Positions 15,391 through 24,465 of a stretch of DNA of 36,862 bases are shown piece after piece. The notes beneath the pieces are model-generated. The model was not told the origin of the DNA and ran no database searches. It saw only the letters and a program-made list of their open reading frames with translations. This DNA comes from an uncultured Lachnospiraceae bacterium. GTDB taxonomy: Bacteria; Bacillota; Clostridia; Lachnospirales; Lachnospiraceae. The DNA lies in contig CACZIO010000033.1 of the NCBI GenBank assembly GCA_902781215.1, positions 1 to 36,862 of the forward strand, written 5' to 3'. A program made the translations under genes and the position numbers. The first letter of the stretch is position 1, and every line of letters begins with the position of its first letter.

Positions 15391-16338
15391 ATGAACCGTA
15401 AAATGCCACTGAAAAATGCCCTGATCCTGCTGACGGCGGCGACGATCTGGGGCACAGCCTTTGTCGCGCAGAGCGTCGGCATGGACTACATGGGACCCTT
15501 CACCTTCAACGGACTGCGCTACTATCTGGGCGCCCTGGTCCTGGTCCCCGCGATCGTCCTGCGGAGGGCGGCGGAGAAGAGAGCTTTTGAGCAGCGCGCG
15601 AAGCACCCGGAGGGAATAGACGGGGAGAGCCCGGGGCCTTCTGTGAAACGGATCCTCACCGGCGGCTGCCTGTGCGGCTTTTTTCTCTGTGTCGCGTCCA
15701 ACCTGCAGCAGTTCGCGATCATCTCGGTCGATGTCGGTAAGGCCGGCTTTCTGACTGCCATGTATATCGTGATCGTGCCGGTGCTGGCCTTCTTTGTCAC
15801 CCGGCGCACCAGCCTGCGGCTTTGGATCTCGGTGGCGCTGGCCTGTGCAGGCCTGTATTTTCTGAGCATCAGCGGGGGCATGCGGCTGGAGACGGGCGAC
15901 CTGGCCCTGATTGGATGCGCGGCGGTCTTCTCCCTGCACATCATGTGCATCGACCGGTTCGGGGATGTGGACGGCGTCGTCCTGTCCTGCCTGCAGTTCC
16001 TGGTCGCCGGGACATTGTCCATGCTGGCGGCCTTTCTGCGCGAGATGATCTCGCCCGCGGCGCTGGCGGCGGGCTGGTTCCCGGTCGTCTACGCGGGTAT
16101 TTTCTCCTGCGGGATCGCCTACACCTTCCAGATCATCGGACAAAAGGGCGTCGACCCCGCGATCGCGTCGCTGATTCTGTCCCTGGAATCCGTCGTCTCG
16201 GTCCTGGCCGGCTTTCTTTTGCTGGGACAGGCCCTCTCGGCCAGGGAGCTTCTAGGATGTGTCCTCATGTTCGCGGCCATCATCCTGGTCCAGCTCCCGG
16301 AGCCCGGAGAGCGGCGTGAGGACGTCGTGGAGACATGA
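15391..16338 (+). CDS. EamA/DMT family transporter
   Basis: A 315-residue protein with ten predicted membrane helices in two EamA repeats, drug/metabolite transporter superfamily (RhaT/YdcZ-like). The first repeat starts ALILLTAATIWGTAFVAQSV, and the second has the typical AYTFQIIGQKGVDPAIASLI and LSLESVVSVLAGFLLLGQ pattern. It probably exports a metabolite or amino acid; the substrate is unknown. The frame opens at 15367, but GAGGA lies 8 bases before the Met at 15391, so I use that. The stop lies 42 bases before the TPR gene, which has its own ribosome binding site. Confidence 0.92.
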   Translation: MNRKMPLKNALILLTAATIWGTAFVAQSVGMDYMGPFTFNGLRYYLGALVLVPAIVLRRAAEKRAFEQRAKHPEGIDGESPGPSVKRILTGGCLCGFFLCVASNLQQFAIISVDVGKAGFLTAMYIVIVPVLAFFVTRRTSLRLWISVALACAGLYFLSISGGMRLETGDLALIGCAAVFSLHIMCIDRFGDVDGVVLSCLQFLVAGTLSMLAAFLREMISPAALAAGWFPVVYAGIFSCGIAYTFQIIGQKGVDPAIASLILSLESVVSVLAGFLLLGQALSARELLGCVLMFAAIILVQLPEPGERREDVVET

Positions 16339-16377
16339 AAATTATTTCACACACGGGAAGGAATCCCGGAGGTATTC

Positions 16378-17361
16378 ATGCGCGTATTGAGAAATCTGCT
16401 GATCACACTGATCTGCATCGCACTTGTCGGCGCGGCAGTCATATTCGGATATTTCCAGCTTCACGGGCACAGGGAGAAGGCCCTGCTCGAGGAGGGACTG
16501 GCCCTGATGGAGCAGGGCAATTACAGGCTGGCCCGCGAGAAGTTCGCCGAGGGGCAGCAGTACGAGAACAGCATCACCAGACACCTGGCGACGGACAGCC
16601 TGGAGGAGGACCTCTACAAATATGTGGCCATCTGTGACTTCCGGCTGGGGGAGATGGACGAGGCGGCCTCTATCTATGACCGCCTGCTCCGGATCCACCC
16701 GAAGGACCCCCTCCTTATGCAGGGCAGGGCGACGGTCTACGCGGCACAGGGCCAGATGGAGGAGGCCAGAAAGCTCTTCGATCTGGCGATCGGGATCGAC
16801 AGCTCCGACTACAGCCATATCTACACGGCGGCCATGACCCTGCGCCAGTACGGAGACCCGGAGACGGGCAGAGCCTACCTGGAGACCCTCCTTGCAGAGC
16901 ACGGGGAGGAGCTCGACCCCTTGACCAAAGGTCAGGCGCTCTGCTTTGTCGGCAGGTACAAGGAGGCGGAGGAGATCCTGTCCGGGATCGCGAACCCGGA
17001 CATGCAGACCACCTTCCTGCTGGCGAGTGCGCGGGAATACAACGGAAAGCACGAGGAGGCCCTGGCGCTCCTGGACCCGTATGAGGACCAGATCGCCGCG
17101 TATCCGGAGATGCTGGACCTGAAGGGAACCGCCCTGTGCGGTCTGGGACGCTGGGAGGAGGCCCTGGCGCTTTTCGAGCAGGCCCTGCCCCTGGCCCAGG
17201 AGGGGACCGCCCTGCAGCAGAGCATTCTCTTCAACCGGATCGCGGCGCTGGAGAACCTGCGCGATTTCGCAAAGGCGAAGGAGCTCGCGGCGCAGTACAG
17301 CGAACTCTATCCGGACGACGCCAGAATGAACCGGGAGAACCTCTTCCTGCAGTCCAGGTGA
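16378..17361 (+). CDS. Membrane-anchored TPR-repeat protein
   Basis: A 327-residue protein. An N-terminal membrane anchor (about residues 6-26) is followed by several helical TPR-type repeats, for example MEQGNYRLAREKFAEGQQ, FRLGEMDEAASIYDRLLRIHP, AAQGQMEEARKLFDLAIGI, and LGRWEEALALFEQALPLA near the end. TPRs form protein-binding scaffolds, so it most likely holds partners at the outer face of the membrane. GGAGG is 5 bases before the start, and a long terminator follows the gene. No enzymatic residue set is visible. It is not tied by function to the EamA gene ahead of it. Confidence 0.85.
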   Translation: MRVLRNLLITLICIALVGAAVIFGYFQLHGHREKALLEEGLALMEQGNYRLAREKFAEGQQYENSITRHLATDSLEEDLYKYVAICDFRLGEMDEAASIYDRLLRIHPKDPLLMQGRATVYAAQGQMEEARKLFDLAIGIDSSDYSHIYTAAMTLRQYGDPETGRAYLETLLAEHGEELDPLTKGQALCFVGRYKEAEEILSGIANPDMQTTFLLASAREYNGKHEEALALLDPYEDQIAAYPEMLDLKGTALCGLGRWEEALALFEQALPLAQEGTALQQSILFNRIAALENLRDFAKAKELAAQYSELYPDDARMNRENLFLQSR

Positions 17362-17479
17362 GCTGCCTTCCGGGGCTTTCAGGGACCGGGACGGCTTTTG
17401 TCTCCCCGGAGCAGGCAGAGTTGAAAAAACTCCGGCATAGCCGGAAACAGTGGATGTGAGAAACAGATCATAACATGAG

Positions 17480-17561
17480 AACCTGTACCGGTCCGGATGA
17501 CCATTCAGCGCGCGCAGCTGTGCCGCGGGTCATCGGGCCTGCGCAGGTTTTTTGTGTTTTT
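17480..17561 (+). terminator. Long terminator after the TPR gene
   Basis: AACCTG (17480-17485) pairs with CAGGTT (17544-17549) and GATGACC (17496-17502) with GGTCATC (17528-17534). A TTTTTTGTGTTTTT run follows. It separates the TPR gene from pyrF. Confidence 0.8.
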
Positions 17562-17584
17562 CCATAAATTTCAGAAGATTTCCC

Positions 17585-17613
17585 TTGACGAAAGAGCGGA
17601 TAATCCGTATGTT
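17585..17613 (+). promoter_or_regulatory. Promoter of pyrF-pyrE
   Basis: TTGACG (17585-17590), 17-base spacer, TATGTT (17608-17613). It lies right after the terminator at 17480-17561 and about 95 bases ahead of pyrF. I see no PyrR-type attenuator in the leader. The 346 bases between the TPR gene and pyrF hold only these elements. Confidence 0.65.
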
Positions 17614-17707
17614 TAATAAAGCTGTGCAGGGGTGATTGCAGATTGTACATCACTCCTGAGGCAGACGGCTGTTTCTTGTGCAATATGACGAAAAAGGGAG
17701 CAGGTTT

Positions 17708-18673
17708 ATGATTCAAAAACTGATGGATGAGATCAGGCGGAAAAACGCGCCTGTCGTCGTGGGACTGGACCCCAACCTTTCCTTTGTGCCGCAGCATCTG
17801 CAGGCGCAGGCTAGAGACAAGGTCATGTCCTGTGCAGCATATAAGGGTGAGGATGAGGATACACTGGCGCTGCGGGCCGCCGCTGAAGCGGTCTGGGAGT
17901 TCAACCGCGCGATCGTGGACGCCGTGTATGACCTGGTGCCGGCTGTCAAGCCGCAGATCGCCATGTACGAGCAGTTCGGGCTCCCCGGCCTGGAGGCCTA
18001 TGACAGGACAGTCCGTTACTGCCGCGAGAAGGGCCTGATCATCATCGGCGATGTCAAGAGAGGAGACATCGGATCGACCTCGGCGTCCTATGCGAAGGCC
18101 CATATCGGCAGGATCGGGATCGAGGGCAGAGAGATCCCGGTGTTCGACGTGGATTTCGCGACGGTCAATCCCTATCTGGGATCCGACGGGATCCAGCCCT
18201 TCGTGGATGTCTGCAACGAGTGCGACAAGGGCATTTTTGTACTTGTCAAGACATCCAACCCCTCCAGCGGGGAGTTCCAGGATATCCTCACGCAGGACGG
18301 CACCCCCATGTACGAACTGGTCGGCCGCAAGGTCCGCGAGTGGGGCGAGGCCTCCATGGACGGGCGCTACAGCAATGTCGGCGCCGTCGTCGGGGCGACC
18401 TGGCCCGAGCAGGGAGAGCGTCTGCGGAAGCTGATGCCCAACACCTTTATCCTGGCGCCGGGCTACGGCGCGCAGGGCGCTTCCGCCAGGGACCTGTCCA
18501 TGTTCTTTGACGAGGCGGGAGAGGGCGCGATCGTCAATTCCTCGCGCGGGATTATCGCCGCGTGGACCAAAGACGCCTACAGTGAGTACGGAGCGGAGGG
18601 CTTTGCGCAGGCTGCGCGTGCCGCCGCGATCGACATGATCGAGGATCTCCGGCAGGCGATCGCGGACCGCTGA
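17708..18673 (+). CDS. pyrF: Orotidine 5'-phosphate decarboxylase, type 2
   Basis: A 321-residue OMP decarboxylase that makes UMP in the last step of pyrimidine synthesis. It belongs to the longer type-2 subfamily: VVGLDPNLSFVP near the start, the catalytic motif DVKRGDIGSTSASYA (about residues 115-130), and VGATWPEQG and LAPGYGAQGA for phosphate binding. The frame opens at 17678, but GGAG lies 7-8 bases before the Met of MIQKLMDEI at 17708. PyrE, the enzyme of the preceding step, follows 45 bases downstream, forming a natural pyrFE unit. Confidence 0.96.
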   Translation: MIQKLMDEIRRKNAPVVVGLDPNLSFVPQHLQAQARDKVMSCAAYKGEDEDTLALRAAAEAVWEFNRAIVDAVYDLVPAVKPQIAMYEQFGLPGLEAYDRTVRYCREKGLIIIGDVKRGDIGSTSASYAKAHIGRIGIEGREIPVFDVDFATVNPYLGSDGIQPFVDVCNECDKGIFVLVKTSNPSSGEFQDILTQDGTPMYELVGRKVREWGEASMDGRYSNVGAVVGATWPEQGERLRKLMPNTFILAPGYGAQGASARDLSMFFDEAGEGAIVNSSRGIIAAWTKDAYSEYGAEGFAQAARAAAIDMIEDLRQAIADR

Positions 18674-18718
18674 CAAGAATCCGACTGATGAGACAGAGAT
18701 GAACAGGGAGGCTGGCTG

Positions 18719-19396
18719 ATGGAAGAATACAAAAAAGAATTTATTGAATTTATGGTCGATGCACATGTCCTGAAATTCGGTGAGTTTACGCTTAAGAGCG
18801 GGAGAAAATCACCCTTTTTCATGAACGCGGGCGCCTACAAGAGCGGCTCGCAGCTGATCAAGCTCGGCGAGTTCTACGCACGGGCTATCCACGACAACTA
18901 CGGGCTGGACTTCGACGTCCTATTCGGACCCGCCTACAAGGGAATTCCGCTCGCCGTAGCCACGGTCATGGGGATCAGCAAGCTCTACGGACGGGAGATC
19001 CGCTACTGCGCCAACCGCAAGGAGATCAAGGACCACGGCGACAAGGGGATCCTTCTTGGATCCAAGATCCGCGAGGACGACCGTGTCATGATCATCGAGG
19101 ACGTGACTACGTCGGGCGCCTCCATCGCCGAGACCGTGCCGATCATCAAGGCCCAGGCGGACTGCGACATCGTCGGCCTCATGGTCTCTCTGGACCGCAT
19201 GGAGGTCGGCCAGGAGGGGACCATCAGCGCTCTCCAGGAGATCAAGCGCAAATACGGTTTCCCCACCCACGCCATCGTCTCCATGAAGGAAGTGACAGAA
19301 CACCTCTACAACCGTCCCGTCGACGGCAAGATCCTGATCGATGACCGGATCAAGACCGCCCTGGACAAGTACTATGACGAATATGGTGTGAAATAA
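18719..19396 (+). CDS. pyrE: Orotate phosphoribosyltransferase
   Basis: A 225-residue enzyme that joins orotate to PRPP to give OMP, the substrate of PyrF. The PRPP-binding motif is clear: RVMIIEDVTTSGASIAE (about residues 121-137), and FGPAYKGIPLAVAT and FFMNAGAYKSG are typical of this family. The start at 18719 has GGGAGG 8 bases upstream. The gene follows pyrF closely and probably shares its promoter. Stop at 19396 is followed by a GCTGCT/AGCAGC stem around 19412-19438 without a T-run. Confidence 0.96.
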   Translation: MEEYKKEFIEFMVDAHVLKFGEFTLKSGRKSPFFMNAGAYKSGSQLIKLGEFYARAIHDNYGLDFDVLFGPAYKGIPLAVATVMGISKLYGREIRYCANRKEIKDHGDKGILLGSKIREDDRVMIIEDVTTSGASIAETVPIIKAQADCDIVGLMVSLDRMEVGQEGTISALQEIKRKYGFPTHAIVSMKEVTEHLYNRPVDGKILIDDRIKTALDKYYDEYGVK

Positions 19397-19538
19397 GGGC
19401 CGGGAGCGCTGCTCTGCCGAAAAGCTGAGCGGAAGCAGCATATGGATCCTGACATCATACGATGAAAAAGTTGGCCGTCCGGCTGCTGTCAAGCGGCCGG
19501 GCGGTCTTGCTGTGAAAAAAGGAGGTTTCAAGGCAGGA

Positions 19539-21722
19539 ATGAATATTCTGATCGATCAGGGCGGCGGCGCGCTGGCCCTTTCAGATACTCTGAGCGGGGA
19601 ACGCTTCCGACTCGCCCGGGAGAGGATCGGGATGATGGAATCGGAGGAGATCGTCCATCCCGCCTGTGTGCCGTATTTCCATGCGGCAGCCGCCTGGATC
19701 CGGCTCCTTCTGGACCACCGGAGGATGCTGGAGGACGGCTCTTTTGAGATCCTGCCGGTCTCTGATCTGCAGGACCGGAACCGGGCTCTTTATGAGGATA
19801 TCCTGCCGGACAATTACGGCGGCAGCTGGGCCAATCCGGGCTTTGCCATGGAGCAGTTGGGCAGAGATACGGGCAGGCTCCTGTCGGCCCTTTTCTATGA
19901 GCTGCGCTGCATGACCGCCCCCGTCTATGAGGGCGACGGAGAGCGGGTCCTGATCCGCATGGAACTTCTGCTGGAGATCTATTTTTCCTTCGTGACTGCC
20001 TGGGACGCCTACAGGAGAGACCCGGACGACATTTCCGCAAATGGAAAAGGGAAGTGGACACCCGGCATGCCGCCCGCTTCGGACACCCGCGACCGGATCC
20101 GCCAGTTCCTGGAGGACTATGCGGAGGATGAGACGCATGTCCGGGTGCGCAGGAGCTTTATCGGAGGGAGCCTGCCGGAGCGGATCATTGATTCCTATGG
20201 TTCCCGCCGGGACATGCGCTGGCTCTACCGCTATGGCGCCTATGTGTCGGACAACGAGACCGGCACCTTCTCTTACCTGGAAAGTCTCCCGGAGGGGACC
20301 ATCGCGCGGATGGCGGACACCTGGACGGAGGGCTTCCGGATCGGCTTTGAGGTGACCGGCAAGGACCTCTCGATCCGGCGGCGGGCCGGCCTTTTCTACC
20401 ACATCGGCTTTGAGCGGGTCGCCGCCCGGGCGGCTGAGAACCTCAGGAGAATGGGGCTGGAGCCGGTCATCCCCGGCCGGCAGGAGAACCTCTTTACGCA
20501 GCATACGGGGCGCGGAGGCGGCGGGATCACGACGACCTCCCCCAATCCCCAGTACGCCTATGACCACAGGGAGGACCTGGCCCTCTTCTGGAATGACGTC
20601 CTCAGGAGCCAGCGCATGCAGGCCCTGCAGCAGGCTTATCACAGGGAGGCGGAGACAGCCCTCTATGCCGGGCCGGTGGTCATGGAGACCTTCGGCGAGC
20701 GGCCTTTTTCACCGGTCATCCACCGGGATTACCCGCACTTTACCGGAGCGCAGCTCGGGAAGGTCGCGCAGTTCCGCCGGGAGGCGGACCTTTTGTACGA
20801 CCGCGCTGTCATCGGCCGGGAGCGCAGCTTTACCATTATCGCCTTCCCTCTTCCGGAGATCACCCGGGGCTATGCGGGCGGGGATCTCAAGGCTTCCTAC
20901 GAGGAGATCTTTCAGGCGGTGACCGACCTCAACACCCTGGACTATGTGACCTACCGGGATGTCCAGGCCCGCATGATCGATGTGCTCAATACAGCCCGCT
21001 GTATCCGGGTCCTGGGCGCCGGAGACAACCGGACCGACCTGACGGTGGCCCTGCAGCAGCCATCTGATCCCGGCCGGCAGACCATCTTTGAAAACTGCGT
21101 GGCGGATGTCAACATACCCGTGGGCGAGGTCTTCACGACGCCTGAGCTCGACGGAACGAACGGGATCCTGCACGTGACGAAGGTCTACCTGAACGGCCTG
21201 CTCTTTGAGGATCTGGAGATCCGCTTTGAGGAGGGGATGACGGCGGACTACCGCTGCGGCGGCTTCCCCTCTGAAAAAGAAGGCCGCCAGTATATCGAAG
21301 AAAACATCCTCTTTCACCACGAATCCCTCCCCATGGGCGAGTGCGCGGTCGGGACCAATACGACCGCCTGCGCGGAGGCAGCCCGCCTGGGATTTGCGGA
21401 GCGTCTGCCCATCCTGATCGCGGAGAAGACCGGCCCCCACTTCGCGGTGGGCGACACCTGTTATTCTCACGAGGAGGACAACCGGGTCTATAATCCGGAC
21501 GGCAGGGAGATCTTCGCCAAGGAAAACAGGTTCTCCCTCCTGCGCGACAGCGACCCCGACAGGGCTTATTTCGGCTGCCACACCGACATCACCATCCCCT
21601 ATGAGGAGGTCGGCCTTCTGGCGGCTGTCCTGCCGGACGGCAGTCAGGTCCCCCTGATCGAGAACGGACGCTTTGTCCTGCCCGGGACGGAATTCCTGAA
21701 CACTCCGCTTTTGGAAGCGTGA
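19539..21722 (+). CDS. M29-type aminopeptidase with a long N-terminal extension
   Basis: A 727-residue protein whose C-terminal half matches the M29 metallo-aminopeptidase family (aminopeptidase T/AmpS type), which trims N-terminal residues from peptides using two metal ions. Candidate ligands are Glu in NIPVGEVFTTPELDG (about 529), Glu in LPMGECAVGTNT (about 600), His in TGPHFAVGDTC (about 634), and His and Asp in FGCHTDITIP (about 680 and 682). Ordinary M29 enzymes have about 370-410 residues; the first 320 residues here are an extra, mostly helical domain I do not recognise. AAAGGAGG at about 19516 points to the Met at 19539; a GTG at 19512 is also in frame. The gene stands between pyr and pur genes; no functional tie is evident. 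Confidence 0.85.
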   Translation: MNILIDQGGGALALSDTLSGERFRLARERIGMMESEEIVHPACVPYFHAAAAWIRLLLDHRRMLEDGSFEILPVSDLQDRNRALYEDILPDNYGGSWANPGFAMEQLGRDTGRLLSALFYELRCMTAPVYEGDGERVLIRMELLLEIYFSFVTAWDAYRRDPDDISANGKGKWTPGMPPASDTRDRIRQFLEDYAEDETHVRVRRSFIGGSLPERIIDSYGSRRDMRWLYRYGAYVSDNETGTFSYLESLPEGTIARMADTWTEGFRIGFEVTGKDLSIRRRAGLFYHIGFERVAARAAENLRRMGLEPVIPGRQENLFTQHTGRGGGGITTTSPNPQYAYDHREDLALFWNDVLRSQRMQALQQAYHREAETALYAGPVVMETFGERPFSPVIHRDYPHFTGAQLGKVAQFRREADLLYDRAVIGRERSFTIIAFPLPEITRGYAGGDLKASYEEIFQAVTDLNTLDYVTYRDVQARMIDVLNTARCIRVLGAGDNRTDLTVALQQPSDPGRQTIFENCVADVNIPVGEVFTTPELDGTNGILHVTKVYLNGLLFEDLEIRFEEGMTADYRCGGFPSEKEGRQYIEENILFHHESLPMGECAVGTNTTACAEAARLGFAERLPILIAEKTGPHFAVGDTCYSHEEDNRVYNPDGREIFAKENRFSLLRDSDPDRAYFGCHTDITIPYEEVGLLAAVLPDGSQVPLIENGRFVLPGTEFLNTPLLEA

Positions 21723-21742
21723 ATCCGCCTGTCAACAAATAC

Positions 21743-21772
21743 TTGCGCACATGGGAGTTGCTGAATTATAAT
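21743..21772 (+). promoter_or_regulatory. Promoter of the pur gene cluster
   Basis: A perfect TATAAT (21767-21772) lies 18 bases after a weak TTGCGC (21743-21748). The leader hairpin at 21777-21811 starts about 5 bases after the -10, within the first bases of the transcript. Confidence 0.6.
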
Positions 21773-21776
21773 ACCG

Positions 21777-21811
21777 GAAAGTGCCCTGTGAGACAGAGGG
21801 CGGGCACTTTC
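21777..21811 (+). promoter_or_regulatory. Perfect hairpin at the start of the pur transcript
   Basis: GAAAGTGCCC (21777-21786) pairs without a mismatch with GGGCACTTTC (21802-21811). A second, weaker stem CCGG-TTTTGG-CCGG (about 21817-21831) follows and could compete with the CCGG in 21774-21777. There is no T-run, and no purine riboswitch core is visible. It may protect the 5' end or act as a protein-binding leader. Confidence 0.5.
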
Positions 21812-21964
21812 AACTTCCCGGTTTTGGCCGGAACCACCTGAAAAAAGGCAAAATGAACGATTCCTGCATGTGAGATGATGTACCGTGAGAGACAATCGCC
21901 TTTTTGGAATGGCGGTCATCCACACGTTATCCACACGTATAAAAGAAAGGAACAGGTACAAAAA

Positions 21965-22465
21965 ATGGCACAGGTTGGCATTGTTATGGGAAGCGATTCG
22001 GATATGTCCGTCATGAAGAAGGCGGCAGAGGTCCTCGATGAGCTCGGCGTCAGCTATGAGATGCGGATCATCTCCGCGCACCGTGAGCCGGATGTATTTT
22101 TTGACTATGCGAAGGGTGCCGAGGCGGCCGGGATGAAGGTCATCATCGCGGGTGCCGGTATGGCGGCACACCTGCCGGGCATGTGCGCGGCCCTCTTCCC
22201 CCTTCCCGTCATCGGTGTTCCCATGCACACCACTTCTCTGGGAGGAAGAGATTCCCTCTATTCCATCGTCCAGATGCCCAGCGGCATTCCCGTGGCGACA
22301 GTCGCCATCGGCGGCGCCAAGAACGCCGGGATCCTGGCTGCCAAGATGCTGGCGATCTCGGATGAGGCCCTTCTGGAGAAACTCAAGGACTTCTCCGCAA
22401 AACAGCTCGCGGAAGTTCAGAAAAAGGACGAGCGCCTGCAGAAAGTCGGCTGGAAAGAGTATTGA
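21965..22465 (+). CDS. purE: N5-carboxyaminoimidazole ribonucleotide mutase
   Basis: A 166-residue class I PurE, which converts N5-CAIR to CAIR in purine synthesis. Signature segments are GIVMGSDSDMSVMKKAAEVL, IISAHREPD with the catalytic His, and GAGMAAHLPGMCAALFPLPV, followed by GVPMHTTSLGGRDSLYSIVQMP. The frame is open back to 21875 but GGAA and the family start fix the Met at 21965. PurK, the usual partner that makes N5-CAIR, is not in the window. purM follows after 216 bases containing one hairpin. Confidence 0.97.
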   Translation: MAQVGIVMGSDSDMSVMKKAAEVLDELGVSYEMRIISAHREPDVFFDYAKGAEAAGMKVIIAGAGMAAHLPGMCAALFPLPVIGVPMHTTSLGGRDSLYSIVQMPSGIPVATVAIGGAKNAGILAAKMLAISDEALLEKLKDFSAKQLAEVQKKDERLQKVGWKEY

Positions 22466-22487
22466 ACCGAATAAACCCGTAAAAATG

Positions 22488-22524
22488 ATGCGTCTGGGGG
22501 CAGTGTAGCTGCCTGCAGACGCAT
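22488..22524 (+). promoter_or_regulatory. Hairpin between purE and purM
   Basis: ATGCGTCTG (22488-22496) pairs perfectly with CAGACGCAT (22516-22524), with inner GGCAG/CTGCC. No T-run follows, so it resembles a processing or stabilising stem rather than an ordinary terminator. Confidence 0.55.
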
Positions 22525-22681
22525 TGATGTGTCTGTGACAATGCTGACGGGAAGGCCGGTCCTGAGCGATTCCCACAGCAGATCTCTGATAACGAAAAGA
22601 CAACAGCAGTATTGCGAGAGCAGGAAAACAGTATCACAAGACAGTATCAATAAGACAGCACAATAAGGAGACCCGCATAAT

Positions 22682-23710
22682 ATGATGGATTACAAGAGCG
22701 CCGGCGTTGATATCGAAGCCGGATACCGCAGTGTGGAACTGATGAAGGAATATGTCGCGAGAACCATGCGCCCCGAAGTCATGGGCGGCCTGGGCGGCTT
22801 TTCCGGAGCTTTTTCCCTGGCAAAGATCAAGGAGATGGATGACCCGGTCCTGCTGTCGGGCACGGACGGCGTCGGCACCAAGCTGAAGCTGGCCTTCCTG
22901 ATGGACCGCCACGATACGGTCGGCATCGACTGTGTCGCCATGTGCGTCAATGACGTGGCCTGCGCGGGCGGCGAGCCGCTCTTTTTCCTGGACTACATCG
23001 CCTGCGGCAAGAACGTACCCGAGAAGATCGCGCAGATTGTCAAGGGTGTCTGCGACGGCTGTGAGCAGGCGGGCGCGGCTCTGATCGGCGGAGAAACCGC
23101 CGAGATGCCCGGTTTTTATCCCGAGGACGAGTATGATCTGGCCGGCTTCGCGGTCGGTGCGGCGGACAAAAAGAACCTGATCACCGGCGAGGAGATCCGT
23201 CCCGGCAATGCCCTGGTCGGCATTGCTTCCTCCGGCGTTCATTCCAACGGCTTTTCCCTGGTCCGAAAGGTTTTCGACGTCAATGAGGAGAACCTGAAGG
23301 AATTCATTCCGGAGCTGGGCGAGACCCTGGGCGATGCCCTGCTGCGCCCGACCAAGATCTATGTCCGCGCCCTGAAGAGCGTACGGGATGCCGGCGTCCG
23401 GATCCTGGGCTGCAGCCATGTGACCGGCGGCGGTTTCTATGAGAACATTCCCCGCATGCTGCACGACGGCGTGCGCGCGCAGGTCAGAAAGGACAGCTAT
23501 GAGGTTCCGGCCATCTTCCGCCTCCTGCAGAAGCGCGGCGGGATCGAGGAGCACATGATGTACAACACCTTCAACATGGGCATCGGCATGGTGGTCGCCG
23601 TGGACGCACAGGACGCGGAGGCGGCTGTGCAGGCTCTGGAGGCCGCCGGCGAGAAGGCCTTTGTGATCGGCAATATCATCGAGGGAGAAAAAGGAGTGGA
23701 CGTATGCTGA
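22682..23710 (+). CDS. purM: Phosphoribosylformylglycinamidine cyclo-ligase
   Basis: A 342-residue AIR synthetase that closes the imidazole ring with ATP. It shows GGFSGAFSL, the ATP-site segment [49 protein letters not shown], and the late [13 protein letters not shown], all in the usual order. GGAGA lies 8-10 bases before the first of two adjacent Met codons; either could be used. Its last 7 bases overlap purN, suggesting coupled translation. Confidence 0.97.
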   Translation: MMDYKSAGVDIEAGYRSVELMKEYVARTMRPEVMGGLGGFSGAFSLAKIKEMDDPVLLSGTDGVGTKLKLAFLMDRHDTVGIDCVAMCVNDVACAGGEPLFFLDYIACGKNVPEKIAQIVKGVCDGCEQAGAALIGGETAEMPGFYPEDEYDLAGFAVGAADKKNLITGEEIRPGNALVGIASSGVHSNGFSLVRKVFDVNEENLKEFIPELGETLGDALLRPTKIYVRALKSVRDAGVRILGCSHVTGGGFYENIPRMLHDGVRAQVRKDSYEVPAIFRLLQKRGGIEEHMMYNTFNMGIGMVVAVDAQDAEAAVQALEAAGEKAFVIGNIIEGEKGVDVC

Positions 23711-24339
23711 GAGTGACGGTTTGTGTCTCCGGCGGCGGGACAAATCTCCAGGCGATCATTGACCGCATCGCGGACGGGACGATCCGGAACGCGCAGATCG
23801 TGCAGGTCGTCTGCAACAATCCGGGCGCCTTTGCCCTCGAGCGGGCGGCCAAAGCCGGGATCCCGGCCTGCTGCGTGTCCCCCAAGGATTATCCGGACCG
23901 GGAGGCCTTCCATGAGGCCCTCCTGGCTAAGATCAACGAGGCCGCGCCGGACCTGATCGTCCTGGCGGGCTTCATGGTCGCGGTGCCCCACCAGGTCTGC
24001 GCCGCCTATGCGGGCAGGATCATCAACATCCACCCGGCATTGATCCCTTCCTTCTGCGGCAAGGGCCACTACGGGCTCCATGTGCACGAGAAGGCGCTTG
24101 AGCGCGGGGTCAAGGTCACCGGGGCCACGGTCCATTTTGTGGACGAGGACCTGGACACCGGCCCCATCATCCTGCAGAAGGCCGTGGACATTCAGGAGGA
24201 TGACACGCCCCAGACCCTGCAGCGCCGCGTGATGGAACAGGCGGAGTGGATCATCCTGCCTCGGGCGATCGACCTGATCGCGCAGGGAAGAGTCCGGATC
24301 GAAGGCAGAAGGACCAGGATCCTGGACGCAGCTGACTGA
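23704..24339 (+). CDS. purN: Phosphoribosylglycinamide formyltransferase
   Basis: A 211-residue GAR transformylase (folate-dependent, type 1). It carries [14 protein letters not shown], the [10 protein letters not shown] segment with the catalytic Asn and His, and [15 protein letters not shown] with the catalytic Asp. It starts inside the end of purM (7-base overlap) with AAAGGAG upstream, so it is translationally coupled. The 126 bases after it contain three perfect hairpins, then purD. Confidence 0.97.
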   Translation: MLRVTVCVSGGGTNLQAIIDRIADGTIRNAQIVQVVCNNPGAFALERAAKAGIPACCVSPKDYPDREAFHEALLAKINEAAPDLIVLAGFMVAVPHQVCAAYAGRIINIHPALIPSFCGKGHYGLHVHEKALERGVKVTGATVHFVDEDLDTGPIILQKAVDIQEDDTPQTLQRRVMEQAEWIILPRAIDLIAQGRVRIEGRRTRILDAAD

Positions 24340-24360
24340 AGAGGACTGTGATCCTTCACT

Positions 24361-24425
24361 GTTTTCGCCTCCGCGAAAACGCCGCATACACATGCGGAAT
24401 ATGTGCCGCCGCTCTGACAGGCGGC
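24361..24425 (+). promoter_or_regulatory. Three consecutive perfect hairpins between purN and purD
   Basis: GTTTTCGC-CTCC-GCGAAAAC (24361-24380), CCGCAT-ACAC-ATGCGG (24382-24397), and GCCGCC-9-GGCGGC (24405-24425) stand in a row with only one and seven bases between them. No T-run follows. The array fills most of the intergenic gap and ends 40 bases before the purD start. It could set mRNA stability or reduce downstream expression. Confidence 0.6.
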
Positions 24426-24465
24426 ATGGATGGGAAGAGTTGAGTTTTGACAGGAGGGTAGAGAA

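Noticed and set aside
19412-19438. SRP RNA-like GGAAGCAG motif after pyrE
   Set aside because: The match is confined to a GCTGCT/AGCAGC stem; the SRP GNAR tetraloop and flanking asymmetric loop are missing.
21723-21964. Purine (guanine/adenine) riboswitch or PRPP riboswitch ahead of purE
   Set aside because: The hairpin is real, but the conserved three-way junction of the purine riboswitch (TATA...CCGTAAA-type segments) and the ykkC-type core are not found.
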